Source of the DNA: Clostridia bacterium
GTDB taxonomy: Bacteria > Bacillota > Clostridia > Lachnospirales > Cellulosilyticaceae
Direction: 5' to 3'
Length of the DNA: 62,827 nucleotides
NCBI GenBank assembly: GCA_029239755.1
Contig: JARBUI010000020.1
Location: 1 to 62,827 of the forward strand
Both the position numbers and the translations under genes were made by a program. Within the stretch, counting starts at the first letter, position 1. Each line of letters opens with the position of its first letter. Below are positions 35,535 through 42,987 of this stretch, piece by piece. The notes beneath the pieces were generated by a model that was given only the letters and a program-made list of their open reading frames with translations, was not told where the DNA came from and made no database searches.

Positions 35535-37222
35535 TTATCTAGGTTATCTTTAACTGTCTTGATAACTTCTATAAAGGCATCTGTAATAGCCGGGTCAAAT
35601 TGTATTCCTCTGCAGCGCCTAAGTTCTTCTATTCCCTCTTCATAAGTCTTTCTTTTATTGTAAGGCCTATTTGAAGTCATAGCATCAAAGCTGTCGACAA
35701 CTGTAAGTACACGAGCAAGAAAAGGAATCTCGTCTCCCTTAAGTCCATGGGGATAACCCTTTCCGTCATAACGTTCATGGTGATGATAGATAAGTGGTAT
35801 AATACTTTTTAAAGAAATAACTGGTTTAATAATTTCAACCCCGTGAGAAGGATGTTGCTTTAAGAGTTCCCACTCTTCGTCATTTAACGGCATTTTTTTA
35901 TTGAGGACTTCTTTATTAATATTAATTTTACCTATATCATGCATATAGGCTCCATAAATAAGTGTCTTTTTATCCTCTTCATTTAATTCTAGTCGCTCTG
36001 CCAAGAGACGGCTGTAAAGTACAACCTTTTCTGTATGAGCATAGGTATAGCGGTCTTTAGCATTAATAACACTGATTAATGTTTTAACTGAAGTAATGAG
36101 TTCCACATCTTTTTCATCAATTTCTTTTTTGAGATCATCTAAAATAGAACTATATGTTTCTACACGATTACGATTAAAGAATTTTGCTCTGTAAAGTGCA
36201 TCATCCGCACTTTTAATGAGTTCCACATCGTTTTTTGCTTTAGTAGGATAGGTGGATATCCCTAAAGAAATCGTTAGATTGCCATTAGGCTGATTTTCCT
36301 GTCCTATAAAATAAGTCTTTTCTATTTTTTCTCTTATTTTCTCAGCAATTTGAACTGCCTCATCTTCTCCTGTGTCAGGAAGTAATATGGCGAATTCTTC
36401 TCCTCCATATCTGGCAACTACCTCCCCTGGCTTTATACTGCTACTTAGCAGCTCTCCAATGGTCCTGAGTACTTCATCCCCTTTTTGATGCCCATGAAGA
36501 TCATTGTATTCCTTAAAAAAATCTATATCGATAAAGAGCATAGAGATAGGCTGCTGCTGTTTTTCGCTTATTATGACTTGCTGTCTTAATGTATCGCAAA
36601 AAAACCTATGATTATAGACTCCTGTCAGCCCATCTTTATGTACCATATTTTCAAGTCCTTTAATGTGTTCTCTTTCAATCTTTACATAGTGACCTAACGG
36701 CCATGCTGTAAGTATAAAAATACCGCTTAATATAAGGTCATCCTCAAAATACGAATTAATTGCTGCACCAGATACCATTATTAAATCCATCCCTAATATA
36801 ATACCTGTAGAAATAATTGCTACAATCATTCCTAAATTCATACCCTCTTGTATCGTTGCCGTTATGATAATGAATAAAAAAAGAAATTTATAATGACTGT
36901 CATAAGCACCAGTCTCCATGACAACTATAGCAAACAATAAAATAAACAGCCCATCTTCCACATACTGTATGTATTGACCATATTTAATATCTATTTTTTT
37001 AATTGCTGAAAATCTCCAGACACCATATATAGCCAATAGTGCTAAAATAGTTATTCCAAAAAATAATAAAATAGAGTTTTTATATTCAATAGTTTGTTCA
37101 TATCTATTATTTGCAAAAATATATTTAAAAAGAATAGTAGCTATAAATAAGAAAGAACATATCTTTACTACCGATACTATATCATTGATCTGATTCCGTT
37201 TATTGTTTTCAAACTTTTTCAT
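35525..37222 (-). CDS. Membrane GGDEF plus HD-GYP c-di-GMP enzyme of the agr locus
   Basis: About six hydrophobic segments in residues 20-180, then a GGDEF diguanylate cyclase domain (about 190-360; RYGGEEFAILL at 271-281, GGEEF intact, RxxD site replaced by KPGE) and an HD-GYP phosphodiesterase domain (about 375-560; HDIGKINI, HHERYDGKGYP and DSFDAMTSNRPY intact). It can thus make and break cyclic di-GMP. 565 residues. It lies 54 bases behind agrD with a hairpin between them and in the same direction as agrB, so it is likely co-expressed with the peptide signal. A multi-helix N terminus lacking a known sensor could be the membrane input. Receptor function is my inference. Confidence 0.9.
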   Translation of the reverse strand: MKKFENNKRNQINDIVSVVKICSFLFIATILFKYIFANNRYEQTIEYKNSILLFFGITILALLAIYGVWRFSAIKKIDIKYGQYIQYVEDGLFILLFAIVVMETGAYDSHYKFLFLFIIITATIQEGMNLGMIVAIISTGIILGMDLIMVSGAAINSYFEDDLILSGIFILTAWPLGHYVKIEREHIKGLENMVHKDGLTGVYNHRFFCDTLRQQVIISEKQQQPISMLFIDIDFFKEYNDLHGHQKGDEVLRTIGELLSSSIKPGEVVARYGGEEFAILLPDTGEDEAVQIAEKIREKIEKTYFIGQENQPNGNLTISLGISTYPTKAKNDVELIKSADDALYRAKFFNRNRVETYSSILDDLKKEIDEKDVELITSVKTLISVINAKDRYTYAHTEKVVLYSRLLAERLELNEEDKKTLIYGAYMHDIGKININKEVLNKKMPLNDEEWELLKQHPSHGVEIIKPVISLKSIIPLIYHHHERYDGKGYPHGLKGDEIPFLARVLTVVDSFDAMTSNRPYNKRKTYEEGIEELRRCRGIQFDPAITDAFIEVIKTVKDNLDNLM

Positions 37223-37248
37223 AAGTCATTTCCTCTAAATGTCAAGGT

Positions 37249-37276
37249 AATAAAGGTCGGTTATCCGACCTTTATT
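37249..37276 (-). terminator. Attenuator-like hairpin between agrD and the GGDEF/HD-GYP gene
   Basis: AATAAAGGTCGG and CCGACCTTTATT form a perfect 12-base stem with a 4-base loop immediately behind the agrD stop codon. The T-run is weak (TTTATT), so it may only reduce read-through. Confidence 0.65.
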
Positions 37277-37411
37277 TTACTCTTCTCTTAAGCATTTTGG
37301 TTCTTCTGGTTGATAACCAGCCCAAAAACATGCTGATGTCGCAACTAAAGATGCAAAAATAGTAGATACCGCTGCAATGACCATTAATACTTTGTGGTTA
37401 AGATGTTTCAT
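37277..37411 (-). CDS. agrD: AgrD-like cyclic lactone autoinducer peptide precursor
   Basis: A 44-residue frame beginning MKHLNHKVLMV and ending EEPKCLREE. It has the AgrD layout: an amphipathic N-terminal leader (residues 1-24), a core around TSACFWAG (25-32) with Cys28 able to form a thiolactone, and a charged C-terminal tail with the PEEP motif (35-38) where AgrB cuts. The predicted mature signal is TSACFWAG with a five-residue ring from Cys28, closely resembling the reported Clostridium perfringens type. It starts in an ATGA overlap with the agrB stop, behind AAGGGGGAG. It is too short for standard gene finders. The mature ends are inferred. Confidence 0.92.
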   Translation of the reverse strand: MKHLNHKVLMVIAAVSTIFASLVATSACFWAGYQPEEPKCLREE

Positions 37412-38076
37412 GATTCTCTCCCCCTTTTCTTGAATAAATTATTTAAAAAAACATCTGCTGAATTTAATAATAAATGTCCTGTCTTTGTTAGTGTAAATAC
37501 TTGCCAGATTACGCCTATGACTATACAAAATGAGTACTTTAAAAACAGACGATTTGCTGTCAGGTAATAGACTAGTAAACTAACAAGTGCTATAACAACA
37601 TAGACATTTAAAATTAATAGAGATCTTTTTTTAAGCCTTTCCCTTGTTGCTTGTTTTTTTATAGGCTTGCCTGGGCTGTCTACTGGCGCTAATTTTAGTG
37701 TTATATAATAAGCCCAAATAAAGGCAATCACCCCTGTTATAAAAACCAAATAAATAGTTAATTGATAGTGCCATATCCCTAATAAAATAGCAGGAACCAC
37801 AGATATAATGACTCCTTCAGCATTGCAGATCCAAGGTTTGCTGGCATGGGCTCCACCTGATGATTTTCTAAGAAAAGAAGCAGTCAAAGAAATAAGAAAA
37901 GCTTCAAGTGGCACGCCAAATAGTGCTCCCACTACAATGACCGATAACGCACATAAAGACATATGCATAAAGGCAAAAAGCCCGTAAGCCATTACAGCCC
38001 TTTTATCCTCATCTAATTGTAGTTCAGCTGCTATTTTAACGGCCATTTGGTCGGCGATATATTCTACTCTAGACAT
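37408..38076 (-). CDS. agrB: AgrB, membrane cysteine endopeptidase of the autoinducer precursor
   Basis: Polytopic membrane protease that cuts AgrD and closes the thiolactone. The catalytic pair is His77 and Cys84 in RKSSGGAHASKPWIC, the same numbering as in Staphylococcus aureus AgrB, and five to six hydrophobic segments surround it. 222 residues. Its start overlaps the preceding membrane-protein gene by 8 bases and its stop overlaps agrD (ATGA), so expression is tightly coupled. It belongs to a five-gene unit from DUF5317 to the c-di-GMP enzyme. No agrC or agrA is encoded nearby. Confidence 0.95.
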   Translation of the reverse strand: MSRVEYIADQMAVKIAAELQLDEDKRAVMAYGLFAFMHMSLCALSVIVVGALFGVPLEAFLISLTASFLRKSSGGAHASKPWICNAEGVIISVVPAILLGIWHYQLTIYLVFITGVIAFIWAYYITLKLAPVDSPGKPIKKQATRERLKKRSLLILNVYVVIALVSLLVYYLTANRLFLKYSFCIVIGVIWQVFTLTKTGHLLLNSADVFLNNLFKKRGRES

Positions 38077-38536
38077 TGTGAAGCTCCTTCCTCTTCGAAA
38101 GTCTGCTATAATACATCCCTAAGCTGGTTCCCATGATTACAAGTGAAGGAATCCCATAGATTATTTTTAACTTAGGGTCAGTAAATATCTGTTGCATATC
38201 TTTTTTAAATACACCATATATGAGAAGTACATTAATTGCTTCACATATAAACATTGAAGCAAATACTAGTACCCCGGATTGTATAGATTTAATTTTATCA
38301 ATCTTATTAACAAAAGTACTAAGCGCAGCAAGTGAAAGAATGAGTAGAATGGTATGTATGCCATAACTAATAGGCAAGGCCCTGGCAACCACTATCAATC
38401 CGCCCCCTAGCATACTTGAAACAACATACCGCTTAATATTTATTCTCGCCTTTGAAAAAGCATAAAACCCGAGTATATATAAAAACCCTTCTGGAATAGC
38501 CCGAAAAATAATTTCTAGTGCACTTAATTTAAGCAT
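38069..38536 (-). CDS. Membrane protein of unknown family in the agr operon
   Basis: 155 residues, five hydrophobic segments and little else: LEIIFRAIPEGFLYILGFYAF, VARALPISYGIHTILLIL, FASMFICEAINVLLIYGVF and IIYGIPSLVIMGTSLGM. The arrangement resembles the sensor half of AgrC-type GHKL kinases, but the kinase half is absent. It overlaps agrB by 8 bases, behind AAGGAG. A role as receptor or chaperone for the peptide is speculation from position and topology. Confidence 0.75.
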   Translation of the reverse strand: MLKLSALEIIFRAIPEGFLYILGFYAFSKARINIKRYVVSSMLGGGLIVVARALPISYGIHTILLILSLAALSTFVNKIDKIKSIQSGVLVFASMFICEAINVLLIYGVFKKDMQQIFTDPKLKIIYGIPSLVIMGTSLGMYYSRLSKRKELHNV

Positions 38537-38577
38537 ATATTTCTCCTTATATTTTTAGACTATAAACTATGTATCCT

Positions 38578-39138
38578 TTAATTTTCTGTCACAGCCATAG
38601 TATTTTCTTGATGCAAAACTTTAATGACATTAAAGATGATGATAAAAACAAAAGCTCTGATAAAAATGTCTCCAATACTTAAAATAGTATATCCTAAATC
38701 AAATATGTCTGTTAACAGCTTCAGCTTCACATAAGCATCCCCTAAAATATGTATATCCTCTACTTTTGTAAATGCGTCTGGTGTCACATAGCCAGTTAAG
38801 TAAGACAAGGAAGGAAATACAGGCATCTTTCCGTTATTAGCAGCGATTGCTATATGATTTAATAGGGTTCCAAAAACAACACAAGCAGACCCTATGATAG
38901 CACTTATATATTGCCTGTATTTCATAATAACAAATAAAAAGGAAGCTAAATAAATGGTTTCCAAAACATTAGTATACTTAATTAAGCCATAATAACCAAA
39001 AAATATAGAAATCTGAATAACTAAGTACATTAACTCAATGGCTAATATCGGATAAATAGTCCATGATTTCAAAAGCGGCTTAATAGAATATTTCTTTATT
39101 TTGGCAGCTACTACAGCTATCAAAAGGGTTTCTATCAT
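38578..39138 (-). CDS. DUF5317-like membrane protein, first gene of the agr operon
   Basis: 186 residues with about five hydrophobic segments. The AIAANNGKMPVFPSLSYLTGY segment is the recognisable signature of DUF5317 proteins, whose function is unknown. It is followed after 41 bases by the next membrane protein of the operon. The ATG follows AAAGAGAGAAAGG. The promoter and two near-identical 19-base repeats lie upstream. Confidence 0.8.
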   Translation of the reverse strand: MIETLLIAVVAAKIKKYSIKPLLKSWTIYPILAIELMYLVIQISIFFGYYGLIKYTNVLETIYLASFLFVIMKYRQYISAIIGSACVVFGTLLNHIAIAANNGKMPVFPSLSYLTGYVTPDAFTKVEDIHILGDAYVKLKLLTDIFDLGYTILSIGDIFIRAFVFIIIFNVIKVLHQENTMAVTEN

Positions 39139-39235
39139 AACCTTTCTCTCTTTCTTTTAACTTAATTGAATGATAAAGCTTTTCGACATTTTTGTCTGTC
39201 TTATTATGTATGTAATCTTATTAATAATATAACTT

Positions 39236-39264
39236 ATTATAAAAATGGATATTTTTCATTTAAA
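39236..39264 (-). promoter_or_regulatory. Sigma-A promoter of the agr operon
   Basis: On the minus strand TTTAAA (39264-39259) and TATAAT (39241-39236) are separated by 17 bases, about 100 bases before the DUF5317 start codon. The spacer is filled by a 19-base element that recurs 76 bases upstream. Confidence 0.6.
39241..39259. repeat. 19-base element, copy 1, inside the agr operon promoter
   Basis: AAAAATGGATATTTTTCAT; 16 of 19 bases match the copy at 39317-39335. Both are near-palindromic (AAAAAT, two variable bases, ATATTTTT). Candidate operator. Confidence 0.55.
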
Positions 39265-39316
39265 CATCTTAAATATAACATATTTTTGCTAATAAATCAA
39301 AACTATATATTAGTCT

Positions 39317-39335
39317 AAAAATCCATATTTTTGAT
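39317..39335. repeat. 19-base element, copy 2, upstream of the agr operon promoter
   Basis: AAAAATCCATATTTTTGAT; the only differences to copy 1 (39241-39259) are three G/C swaps. The distance of 76 bases is about seven helical turns. Confidence 0.55.
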
Positions 39336-39346
39336 ATATTAAGACA

Positions 39347-39395
39347 AAAAAAGCTGAATGAAAAAGTTTATATATCTTTTTCATTCAGCTTTTTT
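39347..39395 (-). terminator. Terminator overlapping the 3' end of the zinc-ribbon gene
   Basis: A 20-base perfect stem (AAAAAAGCTGAATGAAAAAG and complement) with a 9-base loop; on the minus strand it ends in TTTTTTT. Its 5' arm contains the last codons of the gene, so the stop codon lies in the loop. It isolates the methyltransferase operon from the agr operon. Confidence 0.88.
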
Positions 39396-39556
39396 GCTAC
39401 AAGTTCCACAACCTTCTTCACCATATCTTTTTCAGTTAAAATTCTCTTTCTAGATATTAAATTTCTGCATGTGTTACACAAGTAACTATCAGACCCACAT
39501 CCGTAAATGCGCTCCAATTTGGAGCTGCAATCCGGACAATAAAATGTTTCTTCCAC
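39368..39556 (-). CDS. Small zinc-ribbon protein
   Basis: 62 residues, starting at GTG 39556 because GGAGGGG sits 6 bases upstream; a longer form would start at TTG 39574 and read through that site. Four cysteines (YCPDC and LCNTC) form a zinc ribbon, and the C-terminal half is a charged helix (TEKDMVKKVVELVAKKLNEKD). Function unknown; similar small ribbons accompany RNA-related genes. It is 28 bases behind the methyltransferase gene, the last gene of that operon. Confidence 0.7.
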   Translation of the reverse strand: MEETFYCPDCSSKLERIYGCGSDSYLCNTCRNLISRKRILTEKDMVKKVVELVAKKLNEKDI

Positions 39557-39584
39557 TTTGATCCCCTCCATCAAAACATAATTT

Positions 39585-41081
39585 CTAATACGTGATTTTT
39601 TTTACCTGTAGAATAAAAACATAGGCCTTCTCTTTTTTAGATATCTCATACTCTTTAATGACAGTAAATTGTTTTCTATTTCTGACATTCTCTTTTACAA
39701 GATCTCTGTCTCGTGTATACATAACAATGATTGCTTCGTCTTTTAATACTTCAATTGACTTCTCAAAAAATCTATTATATAGACCCTCAATCTCTTCTGC
39801 TGTCTTTCTTCCGGTACGAGCAGGCATATTTGTAAATATTTCATCGAATAGATAGTTATGCTTGAAATCAAAGAAATCCCGGTTAATAAAATGTATGATT
39901 GTATGATCTATTTCTGCATTTTCTACAGCTTTTTCAATTGCCTCTCCAAAAATATCAAGTCCATACATAGGATTTGCAGGAACTAGTTTATTACGTTCAA
40001 TAAGCATCGTCCCAACACCGCAGAAAGGATCTAATACCTGAGCTCCTTGTTTTAAGTAATCCTTTGCAAGTGCTGCGATAAGTGCTGCATTAACAGGTCC
40101 TATACTTGCTGCAACAGAATTCTTTCTATACGCAAATCTTTGATCTTTAATCGTATAGAGTTTAATTAACACATTAAATACGCCCTCTTTATTCTCAATC
40201 AATCTTATCTCAAATTCATAATTAGAAGTTGAGTTAATAAGCTGCCGTTCTGAAATTCTCTCAAGTTCAGAAGCCATTTTCTTAGCAAAAACACTTTTCT
40301 TATCTAGTGGCATTTTACTCTTAATTTCTATCCTAAAGTAGTATGGCCAATCCTCTATGTGTCTAGCCTTCAAAAAATCTAGTAAGCCTCCTCCATAGAG
40401 TTCATTTGCAGCAATAATGGGTTCATTTTCTACTGTGCTAACATTTCTTAAACGAAACAGTAAGTCTGAATAAGTTCTAATAGAAAGGATTTCATTAAGA
40501 TCCTCTGTTCTGACAATGACGCCTGCACCAAATTCTTTTGCCTGACCCTTATGAATTTGATTTAATGTCACCTCTTTATGATCTCTGTTTGTAAGGAGAA
40601 TTAAATCAGACAGTTCATCGTATCCGCTAAATTTGTGCATATCAGGTTTTTCCATTTCAACTAACATGTCTGTCAACATTCTGATCTCTTCATTAATGTG
40701 CTTAAGACTTTCCGCTTCAACTGACCTGCTTGTTAGGAAATCCAGTCTCTCTTTAAGTTCTTTCAGCAGTTTACTATAATCAAAATGACGGATTGCCGCA
40801 AGATAATCACTTTTAACAAACATTTTTTCTTCCTTTTGATAGGCAGCATATAACGGACCCATAAATTCTGGTACAGTCAGTTCTCCCATAATTAAAGCTG
40901 TATTTTTGCGGACCTTAGCATCTTCTGCTTCTAACAACTTATAAAAGACAGAATAATCTCCTGCTAGGTGGTATAAAAGTGCGGTCCTATTGTTCTCCTC
41001 TTTTAATTCCTTTCTTAACTCGATTAGGCTTTTTCTTACTTCTTTCTCCTCTAATATATTTTGATAAATATCTCTAATCAT
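39585..41081 (-). CDS. SAM-dependent RNA methyltransferase-like protein (TRM11/RlmL-type fold)
   Basis: N-terminal helical repeat region (about 1-140, alpha-solenoid or HEAT-like) with a THUMP-like middle part, then a C-terminal Rossmann methyltransferase: motif I VLDPFCGVGTMLIERN and the catalytic-loop motif as EIFTNMPARTG, i.e. NMPA instead of the common NPPY. A relaxed target site or changed substrate is possible. 498 residues. Its start overlaps the ywbE stop by an ATGA. The RNA or protein target is unknown. Confidence 0.8.
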   Translation of the reverse strand: MIRDIYQNILEEKEVRKSLIELRKELKEENNRTALLYHLAGDYSVFYKLLEAEDAKVRKNTALIMGELTVPEFMGPLYAAYQKEEKMFVKSDYLAAIRHFDYSKLLKELKERLDFLTSRSVEAESLKHINEEIRMLTDMLVEMEKPDMHKFSGYDELSDLILLTNRDHKEVTLNQIHKGQAKEFGAGVIVRTEDLNEILSIRTYSDLLFRLRNVSTVENEPIIAANELYGGGLLDFLKARHIEDWPYYFRIEIKSKMPLDKKSVFAKKMASELERISERQLINSTSNYEFEIRLIENKEGVFNVLIKLYTIKDQRFAYRKNSVAASIGPVNAALIAALAKDYLKQGAQVLDPFCGVGTMLIERNKLVPANPMYGLDIFGEAIEKAVENAEIDHTIIHFINRDFFDFKHNYLFDEIFTNMPARTGRKTAEEIEGLYNRFFEKSIEVLKDEAIIVMYTRDRDLVKENVRNRKQFTVIKEYEISKKEKAYVFILQVKKITY

Positions 41082-41269
41082 TTTATCTCCTTTACTCTTC
41101 CTACAACACCATTCTCCAACATAACTTTAATCCCATGAGGGTGTTCTGATGAATTAGTGAGGATACGCTTTACTTTACCTTCAGTGAGTTTACCGCTAGG
41201 CTGATCTTGCTTTTGTACAACACTTACTGCTGCACCTATTTTAATATTGTTTCTTTTCGTTCCGTCCAT
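41078..41269 (-). CDS. ywbE: YwbE family protein (DUF2196)
   Basis: 63-residue basic beta-rich protein with the family layout IKIGAAVSVVQKQDQPSGKLTEGKVKRILTNS...HPHGIKVMLENGVVGRVKEI. Its function is unknown; KOW-like RNA binding has been suggested from its fold. It overlaps DUF1653 at the start by one base and the methyltransferase at the end by four, so the three genes are translationally coupled. Confidence 0.9.
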   Translation of the reverse strand: MDGTKRNNIKIGAAVSVVQKQDQPSGKLTEGKVKRILTNSSEHPHGIKVMLENGVVGRVKEIK

Positions 41270-41484
41270 TATTCTATCCTTTCAAATCTTTTAAAGGTAT
41301 TTCCATCTCTAGTAATCTCTTCCTGCCACATAGCTGCTGGTCTTACCCAAATGCCATAGTCTCCATACAGTGCCTTATAAACAACCATATCTTCTAACGT
41401 TTCACTATGCTTAGCCAGTGCTATCACTTCATATTCCATCCCCTTAAAATGGCGGTATCTTCCTATCTGAACTGAATCTCTCAT
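41269..41484 (-). CDS. DUF1653 family protein
   Basis: 71 residues with the family core GRYRHFKGMEYEVIALAKHSETLEDMVVYKALYGDYGIWVRP. Function unknown; the fold is a small SH3-like barrel. It is the first gene of the operon DUF1653 - ywbE - methyltransferase - zinc-ribbon protein; the start ATG follows AAGGATTAAGAG. Confidence 0.88.
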   Translation of the reverse strand: MRDSVQIGRYRHFKGMEYEVIALAKHSETLEDMVVYKALYGDYGIWVRPAAMWQEEITRDGNTFKRFERIE

Positions 41485-41574
41485 ATATTCTCTTAATCCT
41501 TTCTACTTATTCAGTATTCATATTATTTAAGAGTAGTTTTTATTATTTCGGTAATTCTATAGACAATTTAATCA

Positions 41575-42663
41575 TTATACATTGTTTTCTAGATATTGTA
41601 AAATCTGCTTAGCAGAAGGCGGACATCCAGGAATATACTCATCTGAATGCTTCGCACACTCACCAATGCCTATTCCAGGGCAATTTTGATTTTTATAACC
41701 TTGGCCAATATATATTTTTTTCTTAAGCTTTGTTAAACTTCCCTTGTTATCCATTCGGTCTAGTGCATGAATAAGGCTTCCATAACAAGCGGAGCAGGCA
41801 TCTTTTTCATCTACATGTTTTGCTAAATGCTGGACTCTTCGGGTCGGACTAATTTTTCTTCCTAACTTATCTTTGTTAAGCTCATCTATATTTGCATGTC
41901 TTATGTCAGCACTGCCTATTCCTATAGCCTCAGCAATTCGGATATATTCAATCTCATCCACCTCATATCCCATGAGATGCGCAGCATAAGCATCCATCAG
42001 CACTGGATCTTTTGCTGCAATGACACGATTCATTTGAACAGGATTTCCTCCTTCTTCGAAGTTTAAATCTCCCATTAGTCCATCTACGATAATAAGATCT
42101 TGCTTAACAACTTTATTAAGATAGGCAATAGGCTTATGTAGTCCCATAGTATGAAATTTTCTCTTTTCCTTATCGGTAATACAGCCTTTCATATTTTTCA
42201 GAGCACAAGTAATAGAGGTTTGGCAATGTCCTTTCAAAACAGGCATGTTAATCATATAGTCAACTTCCATCGCTTTGTCACAGACATTTATTTTCATATC
42301 TTCAACTTGATATACTTTACTGCTGTCCTTCTGGAGATCAAAGAGCGGGACATTATATTTTTTAGACAATGCCTCATATCCACAAGCTTTAAAAGCACTC
42401 GATGTGCGGTCTCCTATCCATGACCCTTCCAAAATGATAATATTTTTAAAACCTTTTGACTGAAGATATTCAATTACCCCTGCTGCCAGCTCCGGTGAAG
42501 TTGTTGCTCCATAGACTGAAGGCTGGGCCACAACTAAATTGGGTTTAATTCCAATCAGCATATTTGGGTTTATTTCTTCCTCTATCTTGATTTTATCTAA
42601 AATGTCTTTTACCATAGATTTTGGAGTATCTCCATATTTTATGACTATATCATTTCTTTTCAT
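41575..42663 (-). CDS. DUF362 domain protein with cysteine-rich C terminus
   Basis: DUF362 protein of 362 residues: GIKPNLVVAQ, VIEYLQSKGFKNIIILEGSW, YMINMPVLKGHCQTSITCALKNMKGC and DGLMGDLNFEEGGNP are the family blocks. The C terminus has CSACYGSLIHALD and a CPGIGIGECAKHSDEYIPGCPP pattern that could hold an iron-sulfur cluster. Role unknown; some relatives are iron-sulfur proteins of anaerobic metabolism. It is monocistronic. GGGAAGTTC upstream is the ribosome site. Confidence 0.85.
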   Translation of the reverse strand: MKRNDIVIKYGDTPKSMVKDILDKIKIEEEINPNMLIGIKPNLVVAQPSVYGATTSPELAAGVIEYLQSKGFKNIIILEGSWIGDRTSSAFKACGYEALSKKYNVPLFDLQKDSSKVYQVEDMKINVCDKAMEVDYMINMPVLKGHCQTSITCALKNMKGCITDKEKRKFHTMGLHKPIAYLNKVVKQDLIIVDGLMGDLNFEEGGNPVQMNRVIAAKDPVLMDAYAAHLMGYEVDEIEYIRIAEAIGIGSADIRHANIDELNKDKLGRKISPTRRVQHLAKHVDEKDACSACYGSLIHALDRMDNKGSLTKLKKKIYIGQGYKNQNCPGIGIGECAKHSDEYIPGCPPSAKQILQYLENNV

Positions 42664-42987
42664 TTTGAACTTCCCTCACTCTTAATACGTCTATACACCT
42701 TTTAAATAAGTCTATCATTCATGAAGTAAGTTTACAACATTGCCATTCTAATTATTCTTACTGTATAAGGCACACAATCTCCAATCCATGCCAAAGGATT
42801 AGCAAGAGGCAGGTATAGAGCTTTGTCCAAGTCCCTGTAATGTGTAGTGGTAAATAAATAAAAGTGAAATAAAACAGTACCAATTTGTATATTGAGCCGC
42901 ATACTATTTTATTAGCAAAGCCGATTGAGGCACATTATTATCTCAATCGGCTATTTGTAATCTATTTAATTAACATTCAATTCTAAC
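42664..42987. other. 324-base intergenic region with unexplained structured core
   Basis: Between the DUF362 gene and the end of the hybrid-kinase gene. The region at about 42765-42845 is richer in GC than its surroundings and can form a stem (CAATCTCCAATCC against GGATTAGCAAGAG, with a loop of 8). It matches no riboswitch, tRNA or transposon end that I recognise, and no open frame fits. The kinase terminator at 42919-42952 is the only clear element. Confidence 0.5.
42919..42952 (-). terminator. Terminator-like hairpin of the Hpt-REC-kinase operon
   Basis: AGCCGATTGAG and CTCAATCGGCT form a perfect 11-base stem with a 12-base loop, 35 bases after the kinase stop. The T-run is short (CTTTGC). 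Confidence 0.7.
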
